A model generated the notes under the pieces. That model had not been told where the DNA came from. It worked only from the letters and a program-made list of their open reading frames with translations, and searched no databases. A stretch of 64,000 nucleotides of DNA from Verrucomicrobiia bacterium DG1235 (lineage in GTDB: Bacteria; Verrucomicrobiota; Verrucomicrobiia; Opitutales; Opitutaceae). The stretch spans positions 5,272,882 through 5,336,881 of the forward strand of contig DS990592.1 in assembly GCA_000155695.1 (NCBI GenBank). Direction: 5' to 3'. Made by a program: the position numbers and the translations under genes. The stretch's first letter is position 1. Every line of letters begins with the position of its first letter. This document shows positions 54,871-64,000 of the stretch, in pieces.

Positions 54871-55947
54871 CTATTTTGCGGTAGTTTTTTTTCTCGATGC
54901 CCTAGGAGCCGGGGCGGTCGACTCGCGGGTAGTGAGCTTCGCTGGTAGGGTGATGTCGGTAAGGCCGGGTGTGTTGTCTTCGAGGGCTTGGGTGAGGATG
55001 CGGCCGGCTTCGCGTCCCATGGCTTCCGGGTCCGCTCCGGCGGAGGTGAGGGTCGGGTGTTCCTCTTCGCAGATTCGAGTCATGTCGAATGCGGCGACGC
55101 TTACTTTCTTGCCGATCTCGATTTGTTTCTGGAGCAGGCAATTAATAGCTCCGCGGGCCATGAGTCCGTTTAGGCAAATCCAGGCTGTAGGGAGCGGTTG
55201 GCCGCTGGCGAGGATTTGTTTCGCGGCCTCGTAGCCTTCTTTTCGGTCGGCTCCGTCGAGGGTGGCTTTGAGGCGTGCATCCAGTTTTAGCTGTTTGGTG
55301 GCGAGAGCGGCTTCGAGCGATGCGAGTCGTTCGTCGTGGCGACCGCGTGGCTTGCCTCCGCCGAGCCAGGCGAAGCTGCGGTGTCCGAGGTCGTAGAGGT
55401 GGTTTACGAGAAGTTCCGCGGATTCGAGTTCGTTGGAGAGAACGGAGTGGCATTGTCCGGAGGCGCGAGCGGAGAGATAGACGAGGGGGCGCCCCGTATC
55501 GCGGACTTTTGCGAGGAAGGCGGGGGCGACTTCGCCCATGATGGCGATGCCCCGAACCGAGTCCGAGAAATGGGAGGAAAATGCGGATTCGGATTCGATG
55601 AGATCGTCTTCGGATCCGAGGTATACGGTTTTAAGTCGATGTTCTTTGAGGTGCTCGTGGAGGCCCTGGTGAACATGGCTGAAGAAGTTGCTCTTGTTGG
55701 CCAGTTTTAGGGGGGAGCGGAGGATGTAGCCGATGGTGCGCTGCCGCAGCTCTCCCTCGCTCGCCTCGATTTTCATGCCCTTGGGAGTGTATCCCTGTTG
55801 GGCAGCCATTTCGCGAATGAGGTGGTAGGTCTTCTCGGATATGCCCTTGGTGCGGCCGTTTAGGGCCATGGAGACGAGGGCTTGGGAGCAGCCAATCTCT
55901 TTTGCGATCTGGGCTTGGGAGATTCGTTTGGGTCTGGGTTGGCTCAT
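54871..55947 (-). CDS. LacI family transcriptional regulator
   Basis: A 358-residue regulator. The N-terminal helix-turn-helix is SQAQIAKEIGCSQALVSMALNG (10-31), with the hinge region after it. The effector-binding type I periplasmic fold follows (about 68-340), including TIGYILRS, HRSFAWLGGG and AWICLNGLMARGAINCL. The C-terminal 15 residues are basic. It lies between the receptor gene (convergent) and the catabolic operon (divergent), so it most likely controls both in response to a sugar, but the ligand is unknown. Confidence 0.93.
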   Translation of the reverse strand: MSQPRPKRISQAQIAKEIGCSQALVSMALNGRTKGISEKTYHLIREMAAQQGYTPKGMKIEASEGELRQRTIGYILRSPLKLANKSNFFSHVHQGLHEHLKEHRLKTVYLGSEDDLIESESAFSSHFSDSVRGIAIMGEVAPAFLAKVRDTGRPLVYLSARASGQCHSVLSNELESAELLVNHLYDLGHRSFAWLGGGKPRGRHDERLASLEAALATKQLKLDARLKATLDGADRKEGYEAAKQILASGQPLPTAWICLNGLMARGAINCLLQKQIEIGKKVSVAAFDMTRICEEEHPTLTSAGADPEAMGREAGRILTQALEDNTPGLTDITLPAKLTTRESTAPAPRASRKKTTAK

Positions 55948-56065
55948 GATGAGGGAAAGTCGTGGAGTTATCAGCTTCTTCTTTATATATATTAGATATC
56001 AGGAATGTGAAGCCACAAAATTGGAAGCGAATTGAGTAAAATACACGATATATCCTGCAAATGAA

Positions 56066-56094
56066 TTGACACTAATGAAACTAATAATTATAAG
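56066..56094 (+). promoter_or_regulatory. Near-consensus sigma-70 promoter of the glycan operon
   Basis: TTGACA (56066-56071) and TATAAG (56089-56094) are separated by exactly 17 bp. Transcription should start near 56101, 85 bases before the ATG at 56186. The elements overlap the words shared with the receptor gene's upstream region. AATGAA and TTCATT (56074-56079, 56098-56103) form a loose dyad over the -10 box, a possible repressor site. Confidence 0.75.
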
Positions 56095-56185
56095 TGCTTC
56101 ATTGTTTTGATCAGTCTCTGAAAGTGTTCAGCCAGTGGATATTGGTTTGGGAGCGGAGGGAGTTTTGGTCGAAAGGACAAACCCC

Positions 56186-57778
56186 ATGAATCTGAGATAC
56201 CCAATTATCGCTGGCGCCATTTGTTTGGCTGTTTGCCACACCGTGACAGAACAGACTGTTGCGGTAGAAGGAGTGGAAGGCGTTTATGAACGTTTTCTTG
56301 AATCTGGAGAGTCGTGGGAGGAGCTTTCCGATTTTTCGTATTCCGGTTACCGGTATAGCGAGGTTCCAATTCCAGGCGGGACGAGTCCACGGCTTGACGT
56401 AGCTGACTTTGGGGCGATTCCCGATGACGGAAGTTCTGACCGGGATGCGTTGCAGGCTGCGTTTGACGAGGCCGAGAGACTGGGTGGGGCGACGATTGTT
56501 TTTGGACGAGGCGAGTATGTTTTGGATGCGGAGACAGGCGAGACTGAGCCTTTGCGGCTGTACGCGAGCAATACGGTTCTGCTGGGGCAGGGATCTGGAG
56601 AAGGGGGCACGACGCTTCGCATGGATCGGCCGCTGTATCCTTTGGATCCGGACAAAATGTATTCCACGCCGTTTGTGATTCAGGTTTCTCCGCGGGAGGT
56701 TTCGGAGCGGCGCTTGGCAACGGTCGCTTCTGGCGCGAAGCGAGGAAGTTTTCAGTTGGAGATCGCTGATACCGGTGAATTGCAGGTGGGCGATTGGGTG
56801 ACGCTTTTTCTGGAAGATGAGGATGCGGTAGCATCTTTCTTTGGCGAGCGAGACGTATCAGAACTGTGGTCACGAGTCTTTAAGCAAGGTGTGATGTTGG
56901 CGGAGCGTCATCAGATAGCGGAGATTGATGGAAGGAGCGTACGTTTCGCCGAGCCCTTGCAAGTTGATGTGGACGCGGCTTTCGACTGGGAGTTGCGGGA
57001 GTATGTGGCTTTGGAGGAGATCGGGGTGGAATCCATTCGCTTTCTTGGTGGCTGGACCGAGGATTTCATTCATCACAGGAGCGCTCGGGACGATGGCGCG
57101 TGGAGTTGCCTGCGGCTAACGAGCGTAAGGAACTCTTGGGTACGCGATGTGACTTTCGATAGCTGGAACTATTCGCTCAGTCTTTTCGATACGTCCGCAA
57201 CCAGCGTTCTGCGGGTACAGTTGGCTGGGGTGAAGGGGCATTTCGGTATTCACACGCGTCGAGGCTACGGCAACCTGATTGGGCTGGTGTCTGATACGAT
57301 GGGGAATCATCACGGGCCGAGCGTGGGCTACCAGAGCGCTTCGAGCGTTTTCTGGCGATATGAGGGAAGTCCGGACTCGTCGTTTGATTCGCATTCGACC
57401 GGACCTTACGCGACTCTTCTGGACGCGTGTTCTGGAGGCTGGATGTATGGTCGGTCAGGTGGTCCGCTAGCGGGGATGCCGAATCACATGCGCTATCTTA
57501 CGATTTGGAATTACGAGCGAACGGGAGGCGATGAGCCTGTATTCGATTTTTGGAGAGAGAACCCGAATAAGCGCGATCGGTTTTTGGATCCGGTGATTGT
57601 TGGATTTCATGGATTGGCGACTGAGTTTGAGGAATCGAGCGTTGGGGTTGTTGAAAGTCTTGGAGCGGCGGTAGAGCCAGCATCGCTTTTTGAGGCCCAG
57701 CTCAGTCGAAGGCTCGGAGAGCTGCCTGAATTTTTAAAGGAAGAGATGCGCCTTTGGGAGGAGTTGTCTCGTCGCTAG
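56186..57778 (+). CDS. Secreted pectate-lyase-superfamily beta-helix protein
   Basis: A 530-residue exported protein. The signal peptide lies at the start (NLRYPIIAGAICLAVCHTV). The segment LDVADFGAIPDDGSSDRDALQAAFDEAERLGG (shown here in pieces, about 71-102) is the classic start of the pectate lyase superfamily right-handed beta-helix. The C-terminal part, with RYLTIWNYERTGGDEPVFDFW, resembles the DUF4955 region found in related glycan-locus proteins. It could be a polysaccharide lyase, a hydrolase or a binding protein; no catalytic residues were assigned. AAAGGA precedes the ATG at 56186. It is the first gene of the operon. Confidence 0.75.
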   Translation: MNLRYPIIAGAICLAVCHTVTEQTVAVEGVEGVYERFLESGESWEELSDFSYSGYRYSEVPIPGGTSPRLDVADFGAIPDDGSSDRDALQAAFDEAERLGGATIVFGRGEYVLDAETGETEPLRLYASNTVLLGQGSGEGGTTLRMDRPLYPLDPDKMYSTPFVIQVSPREVSERRLATVASGAKRGSFQLEIADTGELQVGDWVTLFLEDEDAVASFFGERDVSELWSRVFKQGVMLAERHQIAEIDGRSVRFAEPLQVDVDAAFDWELREYVALEEIGVESIRFLGGWTEDFIHHRSARDDGAWSCLRLTSVRNSWVRDVTFDSWNYSLSLFDTSATSVLRVQLAGVKGHFGIHTRRGYGNLIGLVSDTMGNHHGPSVGYQSASSVFWRYEGSPDSSFDSHSTGPYATLLDACSGGWMYGRSGGPLAGMPNHMRYLTIWNYERTGGDEPVFDFWRENPNKRDRFLDPVIVGFHGLATEFEESSVGVVESLGAAVEPASLFEAQLSRRLGELPEFLKEEMRLWEELSRR

Positions 57779-57799
57779 CTAAGGACAACTGCATTTGCT

Positions 57800-59551
57800 A
57801 TGGAAACATCACTAACAAATTTCGACTATGGCGTGGTTGGATTCTATTTCCTGTTCATGCTGGCGATCGGTTTGCTTTTTCGGAAGTTCATCGGAAATAC
57901 GAGCGACTTTTTCCGGGGTGGAGGCCAGATGTCCTGGTGGATGGCCGGCAGCAGCGCGTTCATGGTACAGTTTAGCGCGTGGACTTTTACTGGGGCGGCG
58001 AGCAAGGCGTATCAAGACGGCTTGCTGGTGCTGGTCATTTTCTTTGGTAACGCAGTGGGTTTTGTGGCGAACTATTGGTACTTCGCGGCGAAGTGTCGTC
58101 AGTCGCGCGTGATTACTGCTGTGGAAGCGATGCGTATCCGCTTTGGCAAGACAGCGGAGCAGGTGTTTACCTGGCTGCAGTTGCCGATAGGTACGCTTTA
58201 TGCAGGGATTTGGCTGAATGGGCTCGGTGTTTTCTTTTCGGCGGTATTTGGATTTGACATTAAGACGACGGTTTTGGTTACCGGCACGGTGGTATTGATC
58301 CTCTCGGTGACGGGTGGAAGTTGGGCGGTCGTGGCATCGGACTTTATGCAAGTGCTTGTGTTGATGCCGATCAGCGTAGTGGCCGCGTTTTTCGCATTAC
58401 GGGAGGTAGGTGGAGTCGGGGAGCTGGTGGCGAACTTTCCAGCGGACCGGCTTTTTGGCGGCGATACGAACTACTCGACGTTAATTTGGATTTGGGTGGT
58501 GGTGATTCTCTTAAAGCAGTTTGCTTCGACCAATAATATGATGGATGCGTCACGGTATCTTTGCGCTCGCGATACAAAGGAAGCGCGGAAGGGCGCTCTG
58601 TTGGCTTCGGCGCTCTTTATCATCGGACCTGCAGTTTGGTTTATTCCGCCGATGGCGTCCGCTATTCTGTATCCAGATCTTGGAGCGATGTTTCCTCAAC
58701 TGAAAAAGCCAGAGGAAGCGTCCTATGTGGCGATATGTATCATGACCTTGCCGGCGGGCATGTTGGGGCTTTTGATGTCGGGCATATTTGCAGCGACGAT
58801 GTCCTCGATGGATAGCGGCTTGAACCGCAATGCGGGGATTTTCGTGAGGAACTTTTATCTGCCGCTGATTCGGCCAAATGCTTCGGAGAAGGAACTGTTG
58901 ATGGTGGGCAAGGTTTCCACTGTCGCGTTTGGGTCGGGAATCATTTTTGCGGGGATTCAGTTCAGTCAGCTGAAGGATATCGGTTTGTTTGATCTGATGT
59001 TGCAGTTCGGGGCCTTGGTGGCGATTCCGATGCAAGTGCCTTTGATCTGGGGGATTTTGGTCAAGCGCGTTCCCGACTGGGCCAGCTGGGTAACGATTGT
59101 GGTGGGGCTTTGCGTGTCCTTTGTGGTTAAGGTATGGATGACGCCGGAGTGGATCGAAGGTATCTTAGGTTTGGATACGCCATTCTCCGGTCGTGAAAGT
59201 AGCGATCTGTCTTTGATACTCGGGGTTGTTATCAATTTGACGGTTGGTTCCGCGGTCTATCTAGGATCGAGTGTTTTTTACAAAGAGCCGAATCCGACTC
59301 GCAAGGCTGAGGTCGATGGCTTTTTCAAGGATCTATCTACTCCGGTGACTGCGGAAGAGACGGGGTCGGTAGAAAAGGACAGTTCCCAAGGCAAGGCCTT
59401 AGGCGTGCTTTCGATGATCTATGGTGGATTTGTCCTCCTGCTGTGCCTGATACCCAATCCTTTGCTCGGGCGTCTTGCGTTTGTATTTTGTGGAGCAGTC
59501 CTGTTGGCAATTGGTTACGCATTAGCGAATACTGGAAAGGCTAAGGTATGA
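57800..59551 (+). CDS. Sodium/solute symporter (SSS family)
   Basis: A 583-residue membrane transporter with about 14 hydrophobic helices. The N-terminal segment FDYGVVGFYFLFMLAIGLLFRK and the RGGGQMSWWMAGSSAFMVQFSAWTF-like stretch (seen in parts around residues 38-62) are typical of the SSS sugar/solute branch. A central sodium-site region (AATMSSMDSGLNRNAGIF) is present. It probably imports the sugar or sugar acid freed by the surface enzymes. Its ATG is 21 bp after the beta-helix gene, and it overlaps the next gene by 4 bp. Confidence 0.92.
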   Translation: METSLTNFDYGVVGFYFLFMLAIGLLFRKFIGNTSDFFRGGGQMSWWMAGSSAFMVQFSAWTFTGAASKAYQDGLLVLVIFFGNAVGFVANYWYFAAKCRQSRVITAVEAMRIRFGKTAEQVFTWLQLPIGTLYAGIWLNGLGVFFSAVFGFDIKTTVLVTGTVVLILSVTGGSWAVVASDFMQVLVLMPISVVAAFFALREVGGVGELVANFPADRLFGGDTNYSTLIWIWVVVILLKQFASTNNMMDASRYLCARDTKEARKGALLASALFIIGPAVWFIPPMASAILYPDLGAMFPQLKKPEEASYVAICIMTLPAGMLGLLMSGIFAATMSSMDSGLNRNAGIFVRNFYLPLIRPNASEKELLMVGKVSTVAFGSGIIFAGIQFSQLKDIGLFDLMLQFGALVAIPMQVPLIWGILVKRVPDWASWVTIVVGLCVSFVVKVWMTPEWIEGILGLDTPFSGRESSDLSLILGVVINLTVGSAVYLGSSVFYKEPNPTRKAEVDGFFKDLSTPVTAEETGSVEKDSSQGKALGVLSMIYGGFVLLLCLIPNPLLGRLAFVFCGAVLLAIGYALANTGKAKV

Positions 59552-60624
59552 GCGGTCGGAAGTTTAGCGTGATACCGTTTGAAGCAAACCGAGTTTGGCG
59601 GAGCTATCTGGGTGGTAAGCTTTTGGATACGTTGGAGGGGGTGAAGGAGGCGGCGGATGGCAGTTTTCCAGAAGACTGGATTGGCTCTGTGACGGCTGCA
59701 AACAATCCAGACAATAGGTCTCCAGAAGAAGGGCTATCACGGGTAAGGCTCGAATCGGGAGAGTCTGTCCTGCTTGCGGATTTGATTTCTGAGGATCCTG
59801 AGTTCTATCTCGGGAAGTCGCATGTAGACCGGTTTGGAACGGATATGCGGATCTTGGTCAAGTATCTCGATTCCGCGATACGCTTGCATTTCCAAGTGCA
59901 CCCTAGGGCAGAGTTTTCCGAGAGGCATCTAGGCGTGAGCAAAGGCAAGACGGAGGCTTATGTGATCCTTTCGGTACGTGATGACGTAAAGGAGCCTTAC
60001 ATCTACGCTGGCTTTCAGCGACCGCCGTCTCGGGAAGAGCTGAAGCGATGGATAGAGGTGCAGGACATTGCTGCGATCGAAGCGAGCTTCGACAAGATAC
60101 CGGTAAAGGTGGGGGACGTTTTTTTGATTCCGGGTGGCTGTCCGCATGCTTTGGGAGAGGGGATTTTGATGGTGGAGCTGATGGAGGCCAGCGACTTGGT
60201 GGTACGCTTCGAGTACGAGCGGGGTGGTTTTACCTTGCCAGAGGAGTCTCGCTACATGGGCAAGGATTTGGACTTTGGCTTGTCGGTTTTTGATCTCGAA
60301 GCAAAGCCTGCCTCAGCGTTTCGGTGTGAGCCACGCGAACTGCGTCGGTTTGATGATGGATCGACGCAGCGACTCCTGATTGGGACGGATAGAACGAATT
60401 GCTTTGTAGCCCGCTCTACCTGTATTGAAAAGTCTATTACAAAGAGCGAGAACGGTTTCTATATTGTATTGGTAACGAAGGGATCGGGGATCTTGAGAGT
60501 AGGTGAACTGACTCTCGCCTTGGAGCCCTTTAGTCGGGCTCTCGTCGCTGCGGGAGCGGGCGAAGTAAGGATTGAAACGGAAGATGGTTTGGAGCTCTTA
60601 GAGCTGGCGGGTCCGAGATTTTAA
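59548..60624 (+). CDS. Type I phosphomannose isomerase-like protein
   Basis: A 358-residue cupin enzyme of the mannose-6-phosphate isomerase type I class. Zinc-site motifs are LHFQVHP (Q and H), KGKTEAY (E), and GGCPHALG (H) further on. The N-terminal part is shorter than in E. coli ManA, as in Bacillus-type enzymes. It starts inside the symporter's stop codon (ATGA overlap), so translation is coupled. The natural substrate in this locus may be a different hexose phosphate or free sugar; isomerase activity is inferred from the motifs. Confidence 0.8.
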   Translation: MSGRKFSVIPFEANRVWRSYLGGKLLDTLEGVKEAADGSFPEDWIGSVTAANNPDNRSPEEGLSRVRLESGESVLLADLISEDPEFYLGKSHVDRFGTDMRILVKYLDSAIRLHFQVHPRAEFSERHLGVSKGKTEAYVILSVRDDVKEPYIYAGFQRPPSREELKRWIEVQDIAAIEASFDKIPVKVGDVFLIPGGCPHALGEGILMVELMEASDLVVRFEYERGGFTLPEESRYMGKDLDFGLSVFDLEAKPASAFRCEPRELRRFDDGSTQRLLIGTDRTNCFVARSTCIEKSITKSENGFYIVLVTKGSGILRVGELTLALEPFSRALVAAGAGEVRIETEDGLELLELAGPRF

Positions 60625-60634
60625 TATTCGAGAA

Positions 60635-61645
60635 ATGAATACGACTAACCTGATTGTCATGACACAGTGGGAGATCGACACTTTCTTGGTGGATGGTCGA
60701 CTTGAGGAGTTGAAGGAACTAATTTCTCCATGCCAAGTGATTGACGCGGATTCTTGTTCCGAGGAGGAGTGGCTCGGGCTGTTGCGTGAGGCGAATCCTG
60801 AAATCCTGGTGGCCGGTTGGAAAGCGAAGCCGCTTCCCGAGAGCACGCTTTCGGATTTCGCTTCCGCTTTGAGGTATGTTTGCTACTTACCTGGCTCGGT
60901 GCGGAAGCTTGTTCCTCGCAGGCTCTTGGAAGAAGGGGTTTTGGTCACGAACTGGAGCGGGTCTATCAGCCGAACTGTCGCGGAATGCGCTCTCTTGCTG
61001 AGTCTCGCTTGCATGCGGAGGGTGGCGTATTGGTCGCACCAGATGCACGACTGCGGCGGCTGGAAGAATGGTACGACCGAGACGCAGTCCTTGTTTGAGC
61101 GGCGGGTGGGGATTCACGGAATTGGCTCGGTAGCCAAAGCCTTGGTTCCTTTGCTGCGGCCATTTACGAAGTCGATTTCAAGCTACTCAGATGGGGTGCC
61201 GTCGGAAGTTTTCGATGCTTGTGGAGTGCGCCAGGAAGCGAGTTTGGAGCGCTTGTTTGCGGAGAATGACGTGGTAATCGAAGCGGAGGCGTTGACGCCG
61301 GATCGAGTACGAATCGTGGACGAGAAGCTGCTCTCGAGCATGTCGAAGGGAAGTGTATTCGTAAACGTGGCACGGGGAGCTTTGGTAGACGAAGAGGCGC
61401 TTTACCGAGTGGCTGCAAAGGGAGAAATACAAGTTGGGCTAGACGTTTATTCAGTGGAGCCTCTGCCGGAGAAGCATCCGTTTCGAGGTTGTCGAAATAT
61501 CGTGCTCTTACCTCATTTGGGTGGTCCATCCACAGATCGGCGGCGGGATGCGGCGGATCACAGTTTAGAAAACCTTCGTCGATATCAGCGGTCGGAGTCG
61601 CTGCTGCAGCCGATCACTTTAGAGGTCTATGATCGATCTACATAA
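60635..61645 (+). CDS. D-isomer-specific 2-hydroxyacid dehydrogenase
   Basis: A 336-residue NAD-dependent dehydrogenase of the phosphoglycerate/glyoxylate-reductase superfamily. The dinucleotide loop is GIHGIGSVAKAL (around residues 155-165). The catalytic arginine is in VNVARGALVDEEAL, the glutamate in SVEPLPEKHPF, and the histidine in LLPHLGGPS. The likely substrate is a sugar-derived 2-hydroxy acid. It begins 11 bp after the isomerase-like gene, within the operon. The N-terminal substrate domain shows no family-specific signature that I can assign. Confidence 0.9.
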   Translation: MNTTNLIVMTQWEIDTFLVDGRLEELKELISPCQVIDADSCSEEEWLGLLREANPEILVAGWKAKPLPESTLSDFASALRYVCYLPGSVRKLVPRRLLEEGVLVTNWSGSISRTVAECALLLSLACMRRVAYWSHQMHDCGGWKNGTTETQSLFERRVGIHGIGSVAKALVPLLRPFTKSISSYSDGVPSEVFDACGVRQEASLERLFAENDVVIEAEALTPDRVRIVDEKLLSSMSKGSVFVNVARGALVDEEALYRVAAKGEIQVGLDVYSVEPLPEKHPFRGCRNIVLLPHLGGPSTDRRRDAADHSLENLRRYQRSESLLQPITLEVYDRST

Positions 61646-61660
61646 TAAAATTATAGGAAA

Positions 61661-63607
61661 ATGGATACAAAAGAGTTGATAGCAAAGTTTTACGATAACG
61701 CTGGCCTAAAGCGGGAAACGGTTCCGAGCGCGTATCGCGTTTGGCAGAACCATGCCAAGGATTTGATTACTCCTCTTGCAGGGCTGATGGAGGCGGGCAG
61801 GGCCCATCTCGAGATTCAAGGACCGGCCAGCGACCATGATCTGAATGCGGATCGGTTGGAAGCGTTTGCGCGGCCGTTCTTGTTGTTTTGCCATTGGGAG
61901 CAATCGACGCGGGTGTATTGCGAGGAGAGTGATATCCCGATTTTGGATAAGTCAAAGGACTGGTTTCGTCAGGCTTTGCTCTTGGGCAGCAACCCACGCT
62001 CGGATCAGTTTTTTGGATACTCGGCGAACTTTCATCAACATTCGGTGGAAATGGGCTTGCTGGTGATCGCGCTCGAATTGAGCAGGGACTGGCTGTGGGA
62101 CGAATTGAGCGCTAGCGAGCGGGATCAAGTGGTGTCTTGGCTGGAGTCGGATGCCGGCAATGGTCATCATTGGAATAACCATATGTTTTTTGGGATTTTT
62201 GTGCTCGAGTTTCTGGAGCGTGAAGGTCGCTCGCGAGCGGCGTATCGAGGAGTGGTTGACCGTTGGTTCGAGGAACTAGAGGGAATGTATGCGGATGAGG
62301 GCTGGTATATGGACGGCATGAATCAAGCGTATGATTTCTATAATGCGTATGCGTGGCACTACTACAGTCTTTGGTGGGTGGCCTTGTATGGAGAGAGCAA
62401 TCCTGAACGCTGTGAGCGCTTCAAGTCGCGCACCAGACGGTTTTTGGAGGACTATCCCATTTTCTTTGCGAAGAGTGGGGAGCATCCGGCGTTTGGGCGT
62501 TCGATCGCATATCGATTTAATGCGACGGCTCCCTTTGCTTTGGCTCACGGTTTGGGGGCGTCGCCGGTGGATCCGGCGGAAGCGCGGGGCTTGTGCCAGC
62601 GCAGTTTGGAGTTCTTTTTGTCAAAACCTATTTCGCAAGGGCAAGGGTGTTTGTCGCTCGGTTGGTATGACGAGTTCTTGCCTTTGGTAGAAGTGTATTC
62701 ATGCGGTGGATCGCCGTATTGGGCAGCGAAGGCGTTTGCTCCTTTGCTATTGTCCCCTGATGATGCGTTTTGGTCGGAAGAGGAGAGTGTCGGCGTGGGT
62801 GCGCAGGAATCTCGATCCTTGGCTTTGAAGGCGCCTAGCCTGGTAGTGAGAGCGGTAGAGGGCGAGGTGGAGATCATCAATGCAGGGTCGCAGATCGCTT
62901 CAGTGAATACGCGATTTGGACCGCATAAATGGGGAAGGCTTAGCTACAAGACCGCTTGGGGCTTTGCCTTGTCTAGTAGGCCCGACGCGTATCCATTTGA
63001 TGGAGGCCTGACAGCGCAGAAACGTGGATCCGAGGCTGTCTATGGACGCCATTACACCGCTCCGTTTGCGATGACTTCGGAGCATATGGGTTGTCTGTAC
63101 AGTCTGGGAGGCAAGCTTGAGCAATTTCAGGTTTCGGTGGAGACGCGGATGTGGTGGAAGGCGAATTGGCAATTGATCGTGCATCGAGTGATAGCAAAGG
63201 ATGCGTCTACTTTAAGGCATGGTGGCTATGCGCTTCCATCGATGCAAGAGGCTGATTTGGAGGTGAACGCGACTTATCCGGTATTGCAGGCTTGGAACGG
63301 AGAGCGCGGGGTGAAGCTGCAGGCTTTGAGTGGGTATTCGAATGGGACCTTCGATGCTCGGTTGAGCGTGAAGGATGGACCGCGACGGCATATCCAAGCT
63401 CCTTATCATGCTACGGCTGTTTTGGAAACCGAGTTGGCTGCTGACGAGGCGAGGGTGCTGGCTTGTCTGAGCTGGGCTGGAACGGATGAGTTGGAGATGG
63501 AAGTTTGGTCGGTGGCGTCATTGGATGAAGGACGTTGGGAGCTAAATCATCCGAAGTTGGGCGTCTGGCTGATTGAAGATGAGTCATTGCCAAATGTATC
63601 CAATTAA
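61661..63607 (+). CDS. DUF2264 domain protein
   Basis: A 648-residue protein. The N-terminal two-thirds match the DUF2264 family, with GPASDHDLNADRLEAFARP (about 51-69), WNNHMFFGIFVLEFLE and DGMNQAYDFYNAYAWHYYSLWW (seen in pieces). A beta-rich C-terminal part follows. No signal peptide is seen, so it is probably cytoplasmic. Other members occur in polysaccharide loci and are thought to be all-alpha glycan-active enzymes, but the reaction is not established. AGGA precedes the ATG. It lies in the operon, 15 bp after the dehydrogenase gene. Confidence 0.85.
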   Translation: MDTKELIAKFYDNAGLKRETVPSAYRVWQNHAKDLITPLAGLMEAGRAHLEIQGPASDHDLNADRLEAFARPFLLFCHWEQSTRVYCEESDIPILDKSKDWFRQALLLGSNPRSDQFFGYSANFHQHSVEMGLLVIALELSRDWLWDELSASERDQVVSWLESDAGNGHHWNNHMFFGIFVLEFLEREGRSRAAYRGVVDRWFEELEGMYADEGWYMDGMNQAYDFYNAYAWHYYSLWWVALYGESNPERCERFKSRTRRFLEDYPIFFAKSGEHPAFGRSIAYRFNATAPFALAHGLGASPVDPAEARGLCQRSLEFFLSKPISQGQGCLSLGWYDEFLPLVEVYSCGGSPYWAAKAFAPLLLSPDDAFWSEEESVGVGAQESRSLALKAPSLVVRAVEGEVEIINAGSQIASVNTRFGPHKWGRLSYKTAWGFALSSRPDAYPFDGGLTAQKRGSEAVYGRHYTAPFAMTSEHMGCLYSLGGKLEQFQVSVETRMWWKANWQLIVHRVIAKDASTLRHGGYALPSMQEADLEVNATYPVLQAWNGERGVKLQALSGYSNGTFDARLSVKDGPRRHIQAPYHATAVLETELAADEARVLACLSWAGTDELEMEVWSVASLDEGRWELNHPKLGVWLIEDESLPNVSN

Positions 63608-63630
63608 TGGACGCAAAGAGAGATTGAACT

Positions 63631-64000
63631 ATGATTTTCGAAAAACTAAACGGTAAGCGAGTTTTGGTGACAGCCGGGGCTCAGGGGATCGGCGAGGCAA
63701 TAGTGCGACGATTTATCGATGCGGGAGCCCAGGTGGCGATTCACTACTTTTCAAGTGACAAGATTGCCCGCGAGTTGGTCGCTTATGCTGTATCGAAGGA
63801 TCAGAAAGCGATCTCGATACAGGGCGACCTTTCTAAACGCGACGAGGCTCAGCGGGTGGCGGCGGAGGTAGGGGAGTACTTGGGAGGTTTGGATATCCTC
63901 GTTAATAATGCTGGCTCGCTCATCGGTCGACGGAAGCTGGGTGAGATTGAGGACGAGTTTTGGCGTTCGGTCTGGGATGTGAACATGACTTCCAATTTTT
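63631..64000 (+). CDS. Short-chain dehydrogenase/reductase (3' end outside window)
   Basis: The first 123 residues of an SDR enzyme. The cofactor loop TAGAQGIGEAI (TGxxxGxG type) is near the start, followed by DVNM-type and NNAG motifs (LVNNAGSLIG, about 90-99). The YxxxK active site lies beyond the right edge. It is likely a sugar or sugar-acid dehydrogenase of the same operon, 23 bp after the DUF2264 gene. The substrate cannot be told from this part. Confidence 0.9.
   Translation, partial: MIFEKLNGKRVLVTAGAQGIGEAIVRRFIDAGAQVAIHYFSSDKIARELVAYAVSKDQKAISIQGDLSKRDEAQRVAAEVGEYLGGLDILVNNAGSLIGRRKLGEIEDEFWRSVWDVNMTSNF

Overview
The window looks like chromosomal DNA of a diazotrophic, Gram-negative member of the Verrucomicrobiota, most likely class Opitutae. 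This is inference from gene content: a Mo-nitrogenase cluster, a very large TonB-dependent receptor with an N-terminal carboxypeptidase-regulatory-like domain and no SusD partner, an H1-like lysine/alanine-rich protein, a DksA-like protein between ileS and lspA, and a LacI-controlled glycan locus. No 16S rRNA gene is present to settle it.

Region 1 (1-7.5 kb) is the nitrogenase locus. On the minus strand the order is nifH, nifD, nifK, a ferritin gene and nifE (cut by the left edge). A NifA-family sigma-54 activator is transcribed divergently. The nifH-nifA gap carries two 18-bp palindromes exactly 30 bp apart. GC-rich hairpins sit between nifH and nifD and between nifK and the ferritin gene. 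Region 2 (7.5-17.4 kb) is mostly housekeeping: an amidohydrolase, trpB, a 121-bp inverted-repeat element, yicC, the ileS / DksA-like / lspA run, and aspS. Region 3 (17.4-19.5 kb) is amtB-glnK behind a consensus sigma-54 promoter, which links nitrogen uptake and sensing to the nif region.

Region 4 (19.5-34.5 kb) holds tRNA-Val(TAC), ilvH, hemC and a cobA-hemD fusion, a DegT aminotransferase, trpF, ffh, an Lrp-type regulator with a class I aminotransferase, der, fmt, a LysM protein, parB and secG. Region 5 (34.5-43.5 kb) is more unusual. It has a LolA-like gene whose start lies in a terminator hairpin and a sigma-54 activator with an unrecognised sensor domain and a perfect operator palindrome at its start. 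It also has a three-domain LplT-PlsC-acyl-ligase protein, an orphan MalK/UgpC ATPase, a protein with two ribbon-helix-helix units fused to an H1-like tail, and a hairpin-rich non-coding stretch.

Region 6 (43.6-51.3 kb) has a two-domain PPK2 polyphosphate phosphotransferase, a conserved protein of unclear function, cstA, sppA and sufT. Region 7 (51.3-64 kb) is a glycan or sugar-acid utilisation locus. It contains a TonB-dependent receptor, a LacI regulator, a secreted beta-helix protein, a sodium/solute symporter, a type I phosphomannose-isomerase-like enzyme, a 2-hydroxyacid dehydrogenase, a DUF2264 protein and a short-chain dehydrogenase cut by the right edge. The receptor and the operon share sequence words in their upstream regions, and the operon has a near-consensus sigma-70 promoter. 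The substrate cannot be named from sequence alone. No rRNA operon, CRISPR array, prophage or transposase gene was seen.
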